Part shown: positions 44,077 to 55,600 of the stretch, one piece after another
Position numbering within the stretch: position 1 is the stretch's first letter
Layout of the letters: every line of letters begins with the position of its first letter
From: Symsagittifera roscoffensis
Lineage: Eukaryota; Xenacoelomorpha; Acoela; Convolutidae
DNA: 64,000 nt
NCBI RefSeq assembly: GCF_963678635.1
Contig: NC_087067.1
Coordinates: 28,656,495 to 28,720,494 of the forward strand
Direction of reading: 5' to 3'
Program-made: the position numbers and the translations under genes
Notes under the pieces: model-generated
What the model was told of the DNA's origin: nothing
The model's input: the letters and a program-made list of their open reading frames with translations, nothing else
The model's database searches: none

Positions 44077-46777
44077 TCACATGTTGAACATGTATCGAGC
44101 AGCTTTATCGCCATAATCGTATCGTAGCTGTTCGAAAGGCTCAATGTTTCTTCGGGCTTTGAATACAGCTAATCTTTTTGGCGGATCGAAGGCATTAAGA
44201 ACAACTTCTATGATCTTCATATTCGCATCCAAATTCTTCTTGGAGTTTAGCGTGCTGTGATTAGCCAGTCGACCAAGACAGCGGTTGGTTGGATGTTCAA
44301 CACACACTTCTGAAGAAGCATCGATGAAACGCTTCACAGGCGCGCCAATTTCCAGCACAAAATCAGTCGGAACAGAACGGTTCCTTATCAAATCTTGATA
44401 TGTTTATCTGTCACAGCAACCCCATGGTAGTCCATGATAAAATCATCCTTCTGGAAGGCCTGTGTGCTGACAACGCCTGAATCAGAAAATGTTCAACATT
44501 TAAAGTTTACTCTATATTATGTAACACTGTTACATGGCATTTTTGAATGGAATTCAAAGAACTGTATTGGTTGAAAACTTTATGACTTTTTAAAAGTTTA
44601 AACTATAACGTTTGAATCACAAAAGAAATTTTTTGGAAAAAGAAACTTTTGAAAGTTTTGGAAACTTGTCGTCAACGTTGTTTTCAAGAAACGCAAGATT
44701 ACCTCTTCCGAAGGTAGGGAAAACAACATCACAAATGCCAACCCATTCTTGCGTATCACATCTGTGGGCCAGAAGCGTTTGTGCTTCCAATGAAAGAAAG
44801 TTTCCAGTGCTTTTATAACTAATGCCGCTGGAATCAGAAAGCGGCCTTTGTTGTCGCTTGCTTTTCTCTTTCTGCAGCATGGCGATTTGGGACATGACTT
44901 TCTTTAGGTCGTGATGAGTTTCCCATTTGTTTCGCTGGAAAAAACCCGACACGCGCGTCTCCGTTACAACAAAGTTTGGATTCTGTTTCACAAAAGCTTG
45001 TGCTCTAATTGTCTGTCTAATGTATCTTTGTTGATCTTGTCTACATCGCACAGCTTTTTCAACATCTTTGTAGGTGTGATAGACAATCTGGAAAAACGTG
45101 AGCGTATTGTTTCATACATCCAATTGATAAATTGTGATACTGCATAAAAAAACTGTGAAGTACAAATCAGCTGAAACAGTCGAAACTTTCCGAAAAATTA
45201 GTACCTTGTGAATTTCCTGCGTTTTGTGTTTCACCAGTTGAAATGCAGGATCTTTTGACAAAGGCATGAATTTTGCCACTTGACGATCGAGCAATGTCTT
45301 GGGTCGCTTAGCAGGCTCCATTTGAGCAGAAATCTAAACAGATCCTTCTAGAACGAATTCCCCGTTGTGTTCAAATCATATTAGGAAATTCAACTTCCAC
45401 AGACTTATAAGTTAAAAGTTGAAACGTACCATGTCAGAAACTGTGGCGGCAATTCTATTCACACGAAACTTGGTGTTTCCACTGGAGTTCACAAAAAAAA
45501 GTTCTGTTTTGACTTGGATTGGTTGCTCAGGGAAAGATCGGGTGAAAGAAATATTTTCTTCCGGGACACTCTGAGGTAAGAAATGTGGTCGAACTTCAGT
45601 GTGATAAAGTTTCAAACCCTGTACGAGCCATCGCGGCAAAATGTGATTCGAACGTTCAGTAGACACTAAACAAAAAGTTTCACAATTTTGAAAAAAAGTT
45701 ATTCGGAAGAAATTCAAGATGACTCACTTTCACTTGGTTCAATTGAAACCGTTATACAAGTATCGTCCTCATCTGACAATGCCACAAACGCTTGTGCAAC
45801 TGCATGAACAGACATGCAGCTTATGGTTTTTTCTAGCATTGATGGCACGACATAACAGTATAAGAAGGCTGTCACAAGTTGAAATAACGAAACACGTTGT
45901 TTATTGGTTAAAAAACCCGATTCTTGGAAAACATCCAAGTGCTCTTTAACAAGTGTTTCGATTTCTTGCCTCTCGCAATGTTCATTTTGGTCGTCTTTGG
46001 ACGAAGCAGCTTCAAGTTGTTGCTATCTAAACTCAAAACAAAAACTTTTAGTTGAACTACAAAAGTGAACAAAAACATTAGCTGCAAGTTTCCAACTCTT
46101 CAAGGTTTGAGCAGCAAAAACGCTTTTTGTTTCAAAACAAAAGGAATCTTACCTCGGTTTGCGAGTCATTGTTCGTTGGAATAACTCGTTTTGCCATATT
46201 CTCAGATGAAGAATCAGTCGGAGGCTCTGTACTTGAACTGCCAGCCTGAGTGGCAGTCGCCGACTGCGGCGTGAACAGAGGTATTTCCCATGACAAAGTT
46301 GTTGATGAATGCTGGTTTGAAGGAGTTGATTCTGAAGGTTGAGAAAAAAAACGACTGAGTTCTGTTCCATTGGCAGTGTAATCATCATGATGATCAGTGG
46401 GCTGGCTGGCAATTTGATTTCTATGAACAAACGCGGGATCAAAGTGTGGGTACACCACTGGCATTGGGCTAATGAAGTTTTGAATACCCTTCACTTCGAG
46501 AAGATACTTGCTGCGGAGTCTCCAATGTGTGGTAAGTATTGTCATTATGATTAACATCTGTAATAATTGTACAAGGTTCAGCATAGGGCATAGGTCGGAT
46601 GGGGGTTCCTAAAGGAATTTCCACAGATGGGAGCTGTGCAAAATTTTGGTCGAAACTCCGAGATGTACTACATCTGTTAGTAACAGACTGTTGACTAGAT
46701 GGAGGTTCATTATGATCTCTATGGAAAACAGGAGTTTCAAGTTGCGCAGTATTCACAGCAGGAAGTTCGGAGTCCAT
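44077..46777 (-). CDS. SET-domain protein, KMT5A/PR-Set7-like
   Basis: Predicted lysine methyltransferase. Exons by GT-AG junctions with consistent phase: 46777-46153, 46022-45728, 45665-45430, 45333-45205, 45087-44703, 44476-44077; introns are about 62-226 nt. The C-terminal SET domain shows GRGVVSTQAF across the last intron, DYHG, FIDASSE, LGRLANHS and EQLRYDYGD, the motif set and spacing of KMT5A-type H4K20 methyltransferases, which normally end just after this motif, as here. The N-terminal 500 or so residues are low-complexity (Ser/Thr/Pro/Gln) and helical and are not recognised. Two frameshifts are needed: one near 46480 in exon 1 and one near 44400 in the SET domain (after VAVTDK, before YQDLIRNRS). 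It is therefore either a recent pseudogene or a gene with assembly indels. Catalytic NHS and DYG residues are intact. Confidence 0.72.
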
Positions 46778-46892
46778 AGTTCAGGTTAACGAAACTTGGA
46801 ATGAAATGAGAAGTGACTAGAAAGGATTGCAGAATCGAATGAATCACCCTCGGAGGGTGTTACTAACAACTTACTATAATAGTATTTTTCAC

Positions 46893-47086
46893 TAATTGAA
46901 GTTCAATTGGTGTTCAATTGGTACTCAAATTGGTTGTGATAATATGCCATATTATACTATATTATATTATACAGTGTATAATTGACTCTTAATTGCTGAA
47001 TTACTGCAATAATATAAGATAGTATAATATGGCATATTATCACAACCAATTTGAGTACCAATTGAACACCAATTGAACTTCAATTA
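46893..47086. mobile_element. Palindromic MITE with TA duplication
   Basis: Perfect inverted arms of 66 bp (46895-46960 and 47019-47084), starting ATTGAAGTTCAATTGG, are separated by 58 bp and flanked by TA on both sides (46893-46894, 47085-47086). TA duplication plus long terminal inverted repeats fit a Tc1/mariner-type non-autonomous element. Absence of arm mismatches suggests a recent insertion. It sits between two divergent genes. Confidence 0.82.
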
Positions 47087-47227
47087 TCGTTTCAATAGTC
47101 GTTTTATGCGGTTAAACATAAAGGTTTAAATTGGTTGTTAAAAAATATACTCATCATGACAATTACTCATCATGAGTACAATGATTGTACTAAATATTAT
47201 TCATTTAGATAAAATCGCTCCTACAAG

Positions 47228-48970
47228 ATGCTTCCATCATTGTTCAAGGACAAAGAAGAAGTGCAAGTTCTTGATGAAGTGACGTACATTTGGGAAGCCG
47301 CTAGAATACTGGGTTTCATTAGTAACTGGGGTGTGAGTGTCAAATGGACTGAATGGAAGGGTCCACCCGCACAGATAACAATTCCAGAAGACCTTCGCGA
47401 CAATCGGAGGATGAAACATTGGAAAATAAGAAAGACAATCAAAGTTGTTGAAGAGCCAGATAGGGCTAAAAGAAGAAACAAAAAAGATCCACTTCTGTTC
47501 AACCCAAGACGCTTAACTCGCAATACAGATGTTTTTTTCTGTGCTGCTTGTGAAAACAGATTGCGTTGACAAATGCATTCTGATGACAGGGGTTGTACTG
47601 TACAACGATCCTTTCAAACGGGAATGTACCTTGAGAATTTTGGACTCCGAGCACGATGAAAACCCCCGAGAAGAACCAGAGGCTAACATATTGGTTGTAA
47701 AATACAATCAACTTCGAAATCAAGGGCTCTTTGAAGATACGCTTACATCTGAGCTACTTATTTGCTTTGAAAAACATCTTTCAAAACATCACTCGGAAAG
47801 AAGTTCAACTTCAAAAGAAGTTTTTTTGAATAGCTGAAATTGAAAAACATATTTTAACTTCATTCATAATTTGTTTGAAATCGTGAATTGTTTCAGACAT
47901 CTTTTTGTGACACGGCTACTTTAGTTTTGGAGCCATGTGAGGTTCAGGATCATCAACGTAATCCTACAAAAAGAGCTAAAAAAGACGAAAAAGAAATTGA
48001 CATGCTGACACTTCTCGAAGCCACAGAAGACATAGTGCCTTTGACCTTTGTCCCTTGTTCCAACGGTGTCATCAAGGTTTGTTAACAAAATAATTACAAG
48101 CATTGGAAGTGTGTGCCGCAATTTTTTTCAGATGTCATAAAGTTAGGAATATATGTCTCAGCGCCCGATCAAAATATTTTGTATAAAAATTCAATTCTTT
48201 CTTTCTCAGGTTGGATTAACTGCTTTCTATGGAGGGGAAAATTGCAGAGTAGACAGCTTGGAGTTTGAAGGAAGGACAAAAAAGGCCTTTGCACAGTTGA
48301 CATGCATAAATAACGAGGACATTTCTATAAGGATGCCTGCACTCTTGGTTCAGCTAGCTTGTGAAGACTACCTCAAGGTAAAGTTTTTTTAATGAACATT
48401 CCGAATTTTTATTGTCCCCGATTCCATGAAATTTAGCAATGCTTACGACTGAGAAACAAACTAGGAACTCATGTTCAAACCTTTAGCCATAAGGCCCGGA
48501 ATCCAGTGTCAAATGACAAAACATTGCCAATTTTTATCACAGGCTAAGGCCTACAATTTTCATTTGAAACATTCCGAATTTGTCACGTCCCGGATTCCAT
48601 GGAATTTAAAAATGCTTACGACTGAGAAACGAACTAGGAATTCATGTTCAAACCCTTAGCCATAAGGCCCGGAATCCAGTGTCAAATGACAAAACATTGC
48701 CAATTTTTATCACAGGCTAATGCCTACAATTTTTTTTATCGTTTTCAAAAACTGAAATACTTTGTTCAAAAGTACAGGGTTTTGGCACGTGAAAACACAG
48801 GCTAATGCCTACAATTTTTATCGTTTTCAAAAACTCAAATACTTTTTATTCAAAAGTACAGGATTTTGGCACGTGACTAATTTTGTAACATTTCAGCATG
48901 AAACGTGTGATTTCAATGCAATTGAACATCCAATCAATTTATCGTTTGCGGTGTTTTCCGCCTTGAAACG
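47228..48970 (+). CDS. Unknown multi-exon protein, runs into N gap
   Basis: Divergent to the SET gene. Exon 1 starts at ATG 47228 (MLPSLFKDKEEVQVLDEVTY) and continues to about 47815. A frameshift lies at a T7 run (47532-47538), which could be a homopolymer error. Further exons: 47897-48076 (TSFCDTATLVLEPCEV to NGVIK), 48210-48377 (VGLTAFYGGENCR to CEDYLK) and 48897 into the gap (HETCDFNAIEHPINL). Acceptors TTTCAG and CTCAG and donors GTTTGT and GTAAAG are visible and phases agree. Exon 1 has an aromatic, beta-rich stretch (WGVSVKWTEWKGPP) that might be a small Tudor/chromo-like fold; this is only an impression. After the gap, 49171-49313 encodes a Cys-containing tail (MRTKCGCRNVITPHANFC) that may be its last exon. 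I do not recognise the family. Confidence 0.55.
48394..48880 (+). repeat. Tandem duplications inside an intron
   Basis: A unit of about 173 bp (from CATTCCGAATTT at about 48396 and again at 48569) is duplicated and contains GGAATCC-type motifs like those at 43.3-43.6 kb. It is followed by two copies of an 83-bp unit with CACAGGCTAATGCCTACAAT (from about 48712 and 48796). All lie in the intron between 48378 and 48896. Confidence 0.75.
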
Positions 48971-49170
48971 NNNNNNNNNNNNNNNNNNNNNNNNNNNNNN
49001 NNNNNNNNNNNNNNNNNNNNNNNNNNNNNNNNNNNNNNNNNNNNNNNNNNNNNNNNNNNNNNNNNNNNNNNNNNNNNNNNNNNNNNNNNNNNNNNNNNNN
49101 NNNNNNNNNNNNNNNNNNNNNNNNNNNNNNNNNNNNNNNNNNNNNNNNNNNNNNNNNNNNNNNNNNNNNN
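48971..49170. other. Assembly gap (200 N)
   Basis: Exactly 200 undetermined bases. The gap interrupts the unknown plus-strand gene. Confidence 0.99.
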
Positions 49171-50288
49171 CATCACATATGCATCATTATGATGAAGTAA
49201 CGAGGGGTTTTACGTCGTTAAGTATGAGAACCAAATGTGGTTGTCGTAATGTGATCACTCCGCATGCCAATTTTTGTGACGATGCGAACAAAAAACTACT
49301 TGTGAAGTTCTGAAAATTTGCAGGTGGGGAACAAAAAGAATCCACCTAGTTTGTTCATGATGCAAAATTTTCATTATATTTTTGGCACCATAAAATTGTT
49401 TTCCAAAATTAGTCTCGGCTCTTTTCCACTTTTCGAAATTTATTTTTTTAAATTGTTGTTATACGTGTACTTACAGCTGAACGCCTAAAGTTACGATGTA
49501 AGGCATGAAGAACAAACTTGTACACAGTTGTTTGTTTGTTAGCCATGCCAAATTTTCTTGTATTATGCTGATGTTGCTTTTAAAGTAGTTTTTCTTAATT
49601 GAACTTTGCAAGCCGGGGGGAAGGTCGAAAAGAATCATCAAATGAAGAGGGGTGAGAAAAAGCCTTTTCAATTTTTTCTACTATTTTTAGTTTTTCTCCA
49701 ATACTTGCAAATTTTGTTGAAATGGCTAAGTGTGTGATGTTATGACGGAGAAAATGACAAACCATTCTGTGTACAAAAGTTAAACTGTTCAACTTGAAAC
49801 GATTTCATTGTATTATGACAACGTTGAAATATGTTTTCAGACTTGAAAATCAAATGTATGCGTGTGTGAGGGGGAGGGGGGAGGTGTGGGGTGAAAACGA
49901 GCCTAATTTGCATGTGGTTTACTTACTCTCTTACCAAACCATTCGTTGGTCTCACTAATTCAATTGTAAAAATATTGGCTTAATTATAAAATTGATCCTT
50001 GTATCTGGTGGAAGGCGCTTGTTCTCATACGCACAAATTTCATCGTGTAAAAATTACGTAATGCGGCAACTCGCAATAAAAGACAACTCGCATTAAAAGA
50101 CAACTCGCAATATACTCACCGCCGCATTCGGGCCAAATAAGTTTTGGGGGTAAAGGGCCGAAATTTGATTGGTGGTATGTATTTAGCAAGTGATCTCTTT
50201 TTCAACACAATTGACTTCTTTAGCAACCTCATAAGCTTCGTTGCCTAATATGAATAACTTCGACGGGTCTAACCAATCTTTGACGACT

Positions 50289-52390
50289 GGTTAGACGCAT
50301 TTCTTCGATTTGGAGGACACAGTTTGGCTTTGAGAGACGAAGTGGCAGCGCTGATCACAAAGATAGCTAACGAAATTATTCCATGGAACCAAATACGAGC
50401 ATTGATGTCAGGTCGTTTGATCGCTTTCGACAAGTGCCCCGAAGTTAGACCCATTGGCATAGGTGAGTGTTTGCGAAGAGTAATGAGTAAATGTATGGCC
50501 GAAGCGACCAAAAAAGATCTCGAAGAAACCTGTGGATCTCAACAACTAGCTTGTGGTGTGAAAACAGGAATAGAAGGAGCTGTACACGCAGTGGAGGAGT
50601 TGTTTAATAGCACCAAAGAGAACGGACATGGTCTTTTATTGATGGATGCCTCAAATGCATTCAATGCATTGAACAGGGAAACGGCTCTATGGAGTGCTAG
50701 AATACTTTGGCCAAGGTGCTCACGATTTCTTTTCAACACATATAGAGGGTATGCGCAGCTAATTGTTGCAGGAACGACAGAACTTCTTTTCATTAGTGAA
50801 GGCACTACACACGGTGATCCACTAGCGATGTTATTCTATGGGGTTTCATTGATGCCATTGATTGAATCACTCAAAGACTGAGATAAGTATTAACAAACAT
50901 GGTATGCAGATGATTCGGGAGCTCTCGGCGCACTAGAAAACCTGGTTGAATGGTTGTCATCTTTGACTGAAAACGGCCCGAAGTATGGCTATTACCCGGA
51001 GCCAAGCAAAAGTTATTTGGTTGTTCACCCGAACTTTGTTGAAAAAGCTCATCAATTGTTTGACAGGTTCGGCATCAGAATAGTTGAAGGTAGAAGATAT
51101 TTGGGCGGATTTATTGGCTCTGATGAAGGCAAAATTCGTTTCACTTTTAAAAAGGTCCAAGAATGGTTGGATTGTCTAGGCGAGTTGTCCAAAGTGGCAA
51201 AAAAAGAACCTCAAGCTGCTTTAGTTGGATTAACAAGGTCACTGCAATGCGAATGGAATTTTGTCCAGAGAGTAGTCAAAGATACGTCGCAGTTGTTTGC
51301 TCCACTCGAGAAGATGTTGGAGGAAAACTTTTTGCCAAGCTTACTAGGAACTTCTAGTGTCACACACTCAGATCGTGTTTTGTATTCACTTCCTGCCAAA
51401 AGAGGGGGACTAGGTGTGCGAAATCCAATAGAAGTCGCCGAACTAGCATTTTCCACTTCACGTGAAGCAACCGACTGTCTCGTGAGTTCGATCCTTCTCC
51501 AAGATGATTTCGACCAAACTCTACACAAAACAAAGATGAGAAAAGCAAGAAAAAACCACGAGGAGAAACAAAATGCTGTGGACAAAGATAAACTCGATGA
51601 ATTGCTTGCAGTCTTACCAGCAGATCAGAAACGAGCAATCCGGAGAATAATCGACAACAACTGTTCGTTGTGGCTAACTTCGCTGCCCTTGTTGAAAGAT
51701 AATTTTGATTTGTCAGCCACAGAGTTCAGAGACGCTCTATGTGTCAAGTACATAAAACCACTCAAACGTTCTTTCTCGAGATGCGATGGATGTCAACAAG
51801 ATTTCGACTTACAGCATGCACTTTCTTGCAAGAAGGGTGGACTGTTAACACTACGACACAATGAAATAAGAGACGCAGTGGGCGATCTTGCTTCAATTTT
51901 GTGTAAAAATGTGAAAAGAGAACCTGTCGTAAAAGAACCAGATGTAGAAAATGGAACCCTGGCACTAATTGCAGATCTTTCAGCTCGTGGGGTTTGGGAT
52001 AGACAGTCGGCTGCGTCGTTCGACATCCGTGTTACAGACACTGACGCTCCGTCTTACCAAAACCGCAATCCCATGAATGTACTGAAAACTGCAGAGATTG
52101 AGAAGAAAAATAAGTATGGACCAGCTTGTGAAGAAAAGCACATGTCTTTCACTCCACTTGTCACTTCAATAGATGGTGTTTTGGCACCGGAGTTCACGTT
52201 TTTCCTCAAACGACTAGCAGATGGTCTGGCATCAAAATGGGACCGCCCATATAGTCAGGTTATGTGCTGGGTGAGATGTAGAATTCCATTCGCTATACTA
52301 AGAGCAACCAACATTTGCATCAGAGGCACAAGATCCAAATGGCAATCCCTCGGCGTTGAGGACGGTTACACAATTGGAATTGCATTCTAA
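50289..52390 (+). pseudogene. Non-LTR reverse transcriptase with REL-type endonuclease
   Basis: One frame runs from the insertion edge to the TAA at 52390, broken only by TGA (50879) and TAA (50891) just before the catalytic WYADD (50900-50914). RT motifs: VRPIGIGECLRRVMSK, LLMDASNAFNALNR, GTTHGDPLAMLFYG, YADD, RRYLGGFIG. The C-terminal part has a Cys-His motif (CDGCQQDFDLQHALSC, 51782-51829) directly followed by RHNEIRD, then EPD and SFDIRVTD, then a conserved tail (CIRGTRSKW). This arrangement resembles the restriction-like endonuclease region of R2/NeSL-type LINEs. The RT N-terminus and any DNA-binding domain are lost. Dead by truncation and the two stops. Confidence 0.8.
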
Positions 52391-52625
52391 AAATTCACAC
52401 GCTGTTAACTGGGGCTTTCACCGCGCATAACTGACTCCTATGATATTAGAATTTCGTTTGCATATTATTTCGTATTTCGACAATATTTGCATATTATATC
52501 GAAGAATATGAGATGTTTGAAGATAAAAACACAGGATGACAACTGTGAACAAGCAACAAAAAACGTTTCCTTGCACCATTAGAAACCAATTTATTTTGAT
52601 TTTAAGTTAAATTTACACTTTTGCT
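50289..52625 (+). mobile_element. 5'-truncated R2-like LINE insertion
   Basis: The insertion is flanked by the 13-bp duplication ATCTTTGACGACT at 50276-50288 and 52626-52638. The same locus without insertion is seen in the neighbouring tandem units (about 54590 and 56545). The element is cut at the 5' side inside the RT domain and has a 3' UTR of about 235 bp without a poly(A) tail, as expected of target-primed reverse transcription by an R2-type element. Confidence 0.88.
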
Positions 52626-55600
52626 ATCTTTGACGACTTGAATGACATTTTTTTAAGAACAAAATCATGACTGTAAAATTATGAATCAGTTCAAACAAGT
52701 TGTCTCTTTTTCTTTTCCTCTCCACATTTGAGTTTTTTGTTCACATTTTCCGATTGTTAGAAAAATTGGCATGCGCAAAAAAAAGGCCTTTTAAAAATTT
52801 TTTTGATCATCAAATTTCATTTTATCAGATATAAAGAAAAATTATTTTTGCTTTGATTTTCGAAGAATGTGCAAAGTTTTTATGCCCGAGACAACTTTTT
52901 AGTTAGAACAAAAATAGCAACCAAAATTTTTGTTTTCAGTGAAAATATGAAAAGTTGTTGACGTTATCGCCGAACTTGTTTGACTTAATTTCTCAACATC
53001 AAATTTCTGAATTAAATTTCTGACTGTTTTTTGTGTTTGATTTTTCTTAGTTGTTTGCTTGCAACAAAAGGCGCTTGAGATAAACATGTTTTCAATTTAG
53101 CTGAAAATTAACAAAAAATGTATGTACTGAAAGATGAATAAAAGAATAGGTGCAAGTGCGCACAATTGTAGCAGTGAAAGAAACAAGCCCAACTGGCTAA
53201 CTTCATGAAGTATGACAGCTAAAAGTTTGTGGATTATTAGTGATTTTCAGGTAAATTAAAAATTATTTTCAGTTACCCATTTTTTTAGCAGAATTATATG
53301 CCGGCAACTTTAAATACATCATTTTCATTTATCATCAAATTGTAAATATTGCCACTGATGATTCAATTTCAAAGTCCTTTGTTTAAAAAATTCGCAATTT
53401 CTCAGTACGTTTTATTTTGAAAACTTAGAATTGTTGACATGACCCTTATATACGTTTCTCGAACTACGCTTACATGGTGACATGTTTAAAAAATTTTCTG
53501 TGCTGAACGGAACTGACATGAAGCTTATTCGTTTTTCTGATCAGTTTTTTGCTCCTATCTGTAGCAAATTGATGAATTGGACAGTGAGCCGTCTTCTGAG
53601 AGAACTTTTGATCTGTTATAGAAAATAATTTTTTGGAGCAGCTTTCCAGCGACAGCTTTGTCTATTTTTTCACCTTTCTAAATTATACTTACGGAAAATG
53701 TAATTTGAATTCAGCGTTAAGAAAAGTTCTCCCTAGATTAAAATTCGCATAGTTGATGAAAATTAAAAAAAAAATTTACGTTGAATTCTATCTAAATAAG
53801 TTTTCGTTGTTACGGTAGCTTTTTCCAATTTTATCAGCAGGAGACCATAAGGTTACGATGTAAGGTACGGAGAACAAATGTGTTCACAATTGTTAGTTTG
53901 TTAGGCATGCCAAGTTTTATTGCGTTTTGTTAATGTATCTCTTAAAGTAGTTTTTCTAAATTGAATTTTGTAAGCCTAGTAAAACTGAAAGAAGCCTACA
54001 AGTAAAGATGAACTCGGAAAAGTCTTTTCAACCATGTTTTTTTTACTATTTTTGGTTTTCTGCTTTTTGCCAACAACCGAATTTTGCACTAATGGCTAAC
54101 TGTGTGATGTTATGACGGAGAAAATGACAAACCATGCTGTGTACAATAGTTAAATAGTACAACTTGAAACAATTTCATTGTTTTATGACAACATTTGAAC
54201 ATGTTTTCTGACTCGAAAATCAAATGTATGCGTGTGTGTGAGGGGGAAAGGGGAGGTTTGAGGTGAAAACCAGCCTAATTTGCATGTGGTTTACTTACTC
54301 TGTTCCAAACCATTCTTGGTCTCACTAATTCAATTATAAAATTAATGGCTTAATTACAAAACTGATGTTTGTATCTGATGGAAGGCGCTTGTTTTCCTGC
54401 GCAGCACTTTCATAGTAGGAAAAATTACGTAATACAACAAAAATATACACTAGTTTTGGGGGTAAAGGGCCGAAATTTGATTGGTGGTATGTATTTAGCA
54501 AGTGATCTCCTTTTCAACTCAATTGACTTCTTTTGCAACCTCATAAGGTTCGTTGCCTAGTATGAATGGCTTCGACGGGTCTAACCAATCTTTGACACCT
54601 CGAATGTCATTTTTTTTAGAAAAAAATCTTGACTGTAAAATTATGAATCAGTTCAAACAAGTTGTCTCTTTTTCTTTTCCTCTCCACCTTTAAGTTTTTT
54701 TTCACATTTTCCGATTGTTAGGAAAATTGGTAAGCGCAAAAAAAAGAATTTTTAAAAACATTTTGATCATCAAACTTTATTTTTGTCAGAATTAAAGAAA
54801 AAGCCTTATTGCTCTGATTTTCGACGAATATGCAGTTTTTATGCTCGGGACAATTTTTTTTAGTTAGAGCAAAACTGGCAATCAAAACTTTTGTTCCCAG
54901 TGATAGTATGAAAGTTTGTTGACGTTATCGCCGAACTTGTTTGACTCAATTTCTCAACATCAAAAATCTGAATTAATGTTTTGACTGCTTTTTGTGTTTG
55001 CTTTTTCTTAATTATTTGTTTGCAACAAAAAGCGCTTGAGATAAAAATGTTTACAATTTAGCTGAAAATTAACAAAAAACGTATGTACTAAAAGATGAAT
55101 AAAAGAATAGGTGCAAGTGCGCACAATTGCAGCTGTGAAAGAAACAAGCCCAACTGGCTAACTTTATGAAGTATGACAGCTAAAAGTTTGTGGACTATCA
55201 GTGATTTTCAGGTAAATTAAAAATTGTTTTCTGTTATCCATTTTTTTAGCAGAATTATATGCCGGCAACTTTAAAAAATTCATTTTCATTTATCATCAAT
55301 TTGGGAATATTGCCACTGATAATTCAACTTCAAAGTCCTTTATTTAAGAAATTCGCAATTTTTCAGTACGTTTTTTTTTGCAAAATTTAGAATAAACATT
55401 TGACTTGACACTTATACACCTTTCTCGAACTACGCTTACATGGTAATATGTTTAAAAATCTTCTGTGCTTAACTGAATCGACTTGAAGCTCATTCGTTTT
55501 TTTGATCAGTTTTCTGCTCCCATCGGTAGCAAATTGATGAATTGGACAGTGTGTTGTCTTTTCAACTTTTTAAATTATAATTAGAAAAAAGTATATTGAC

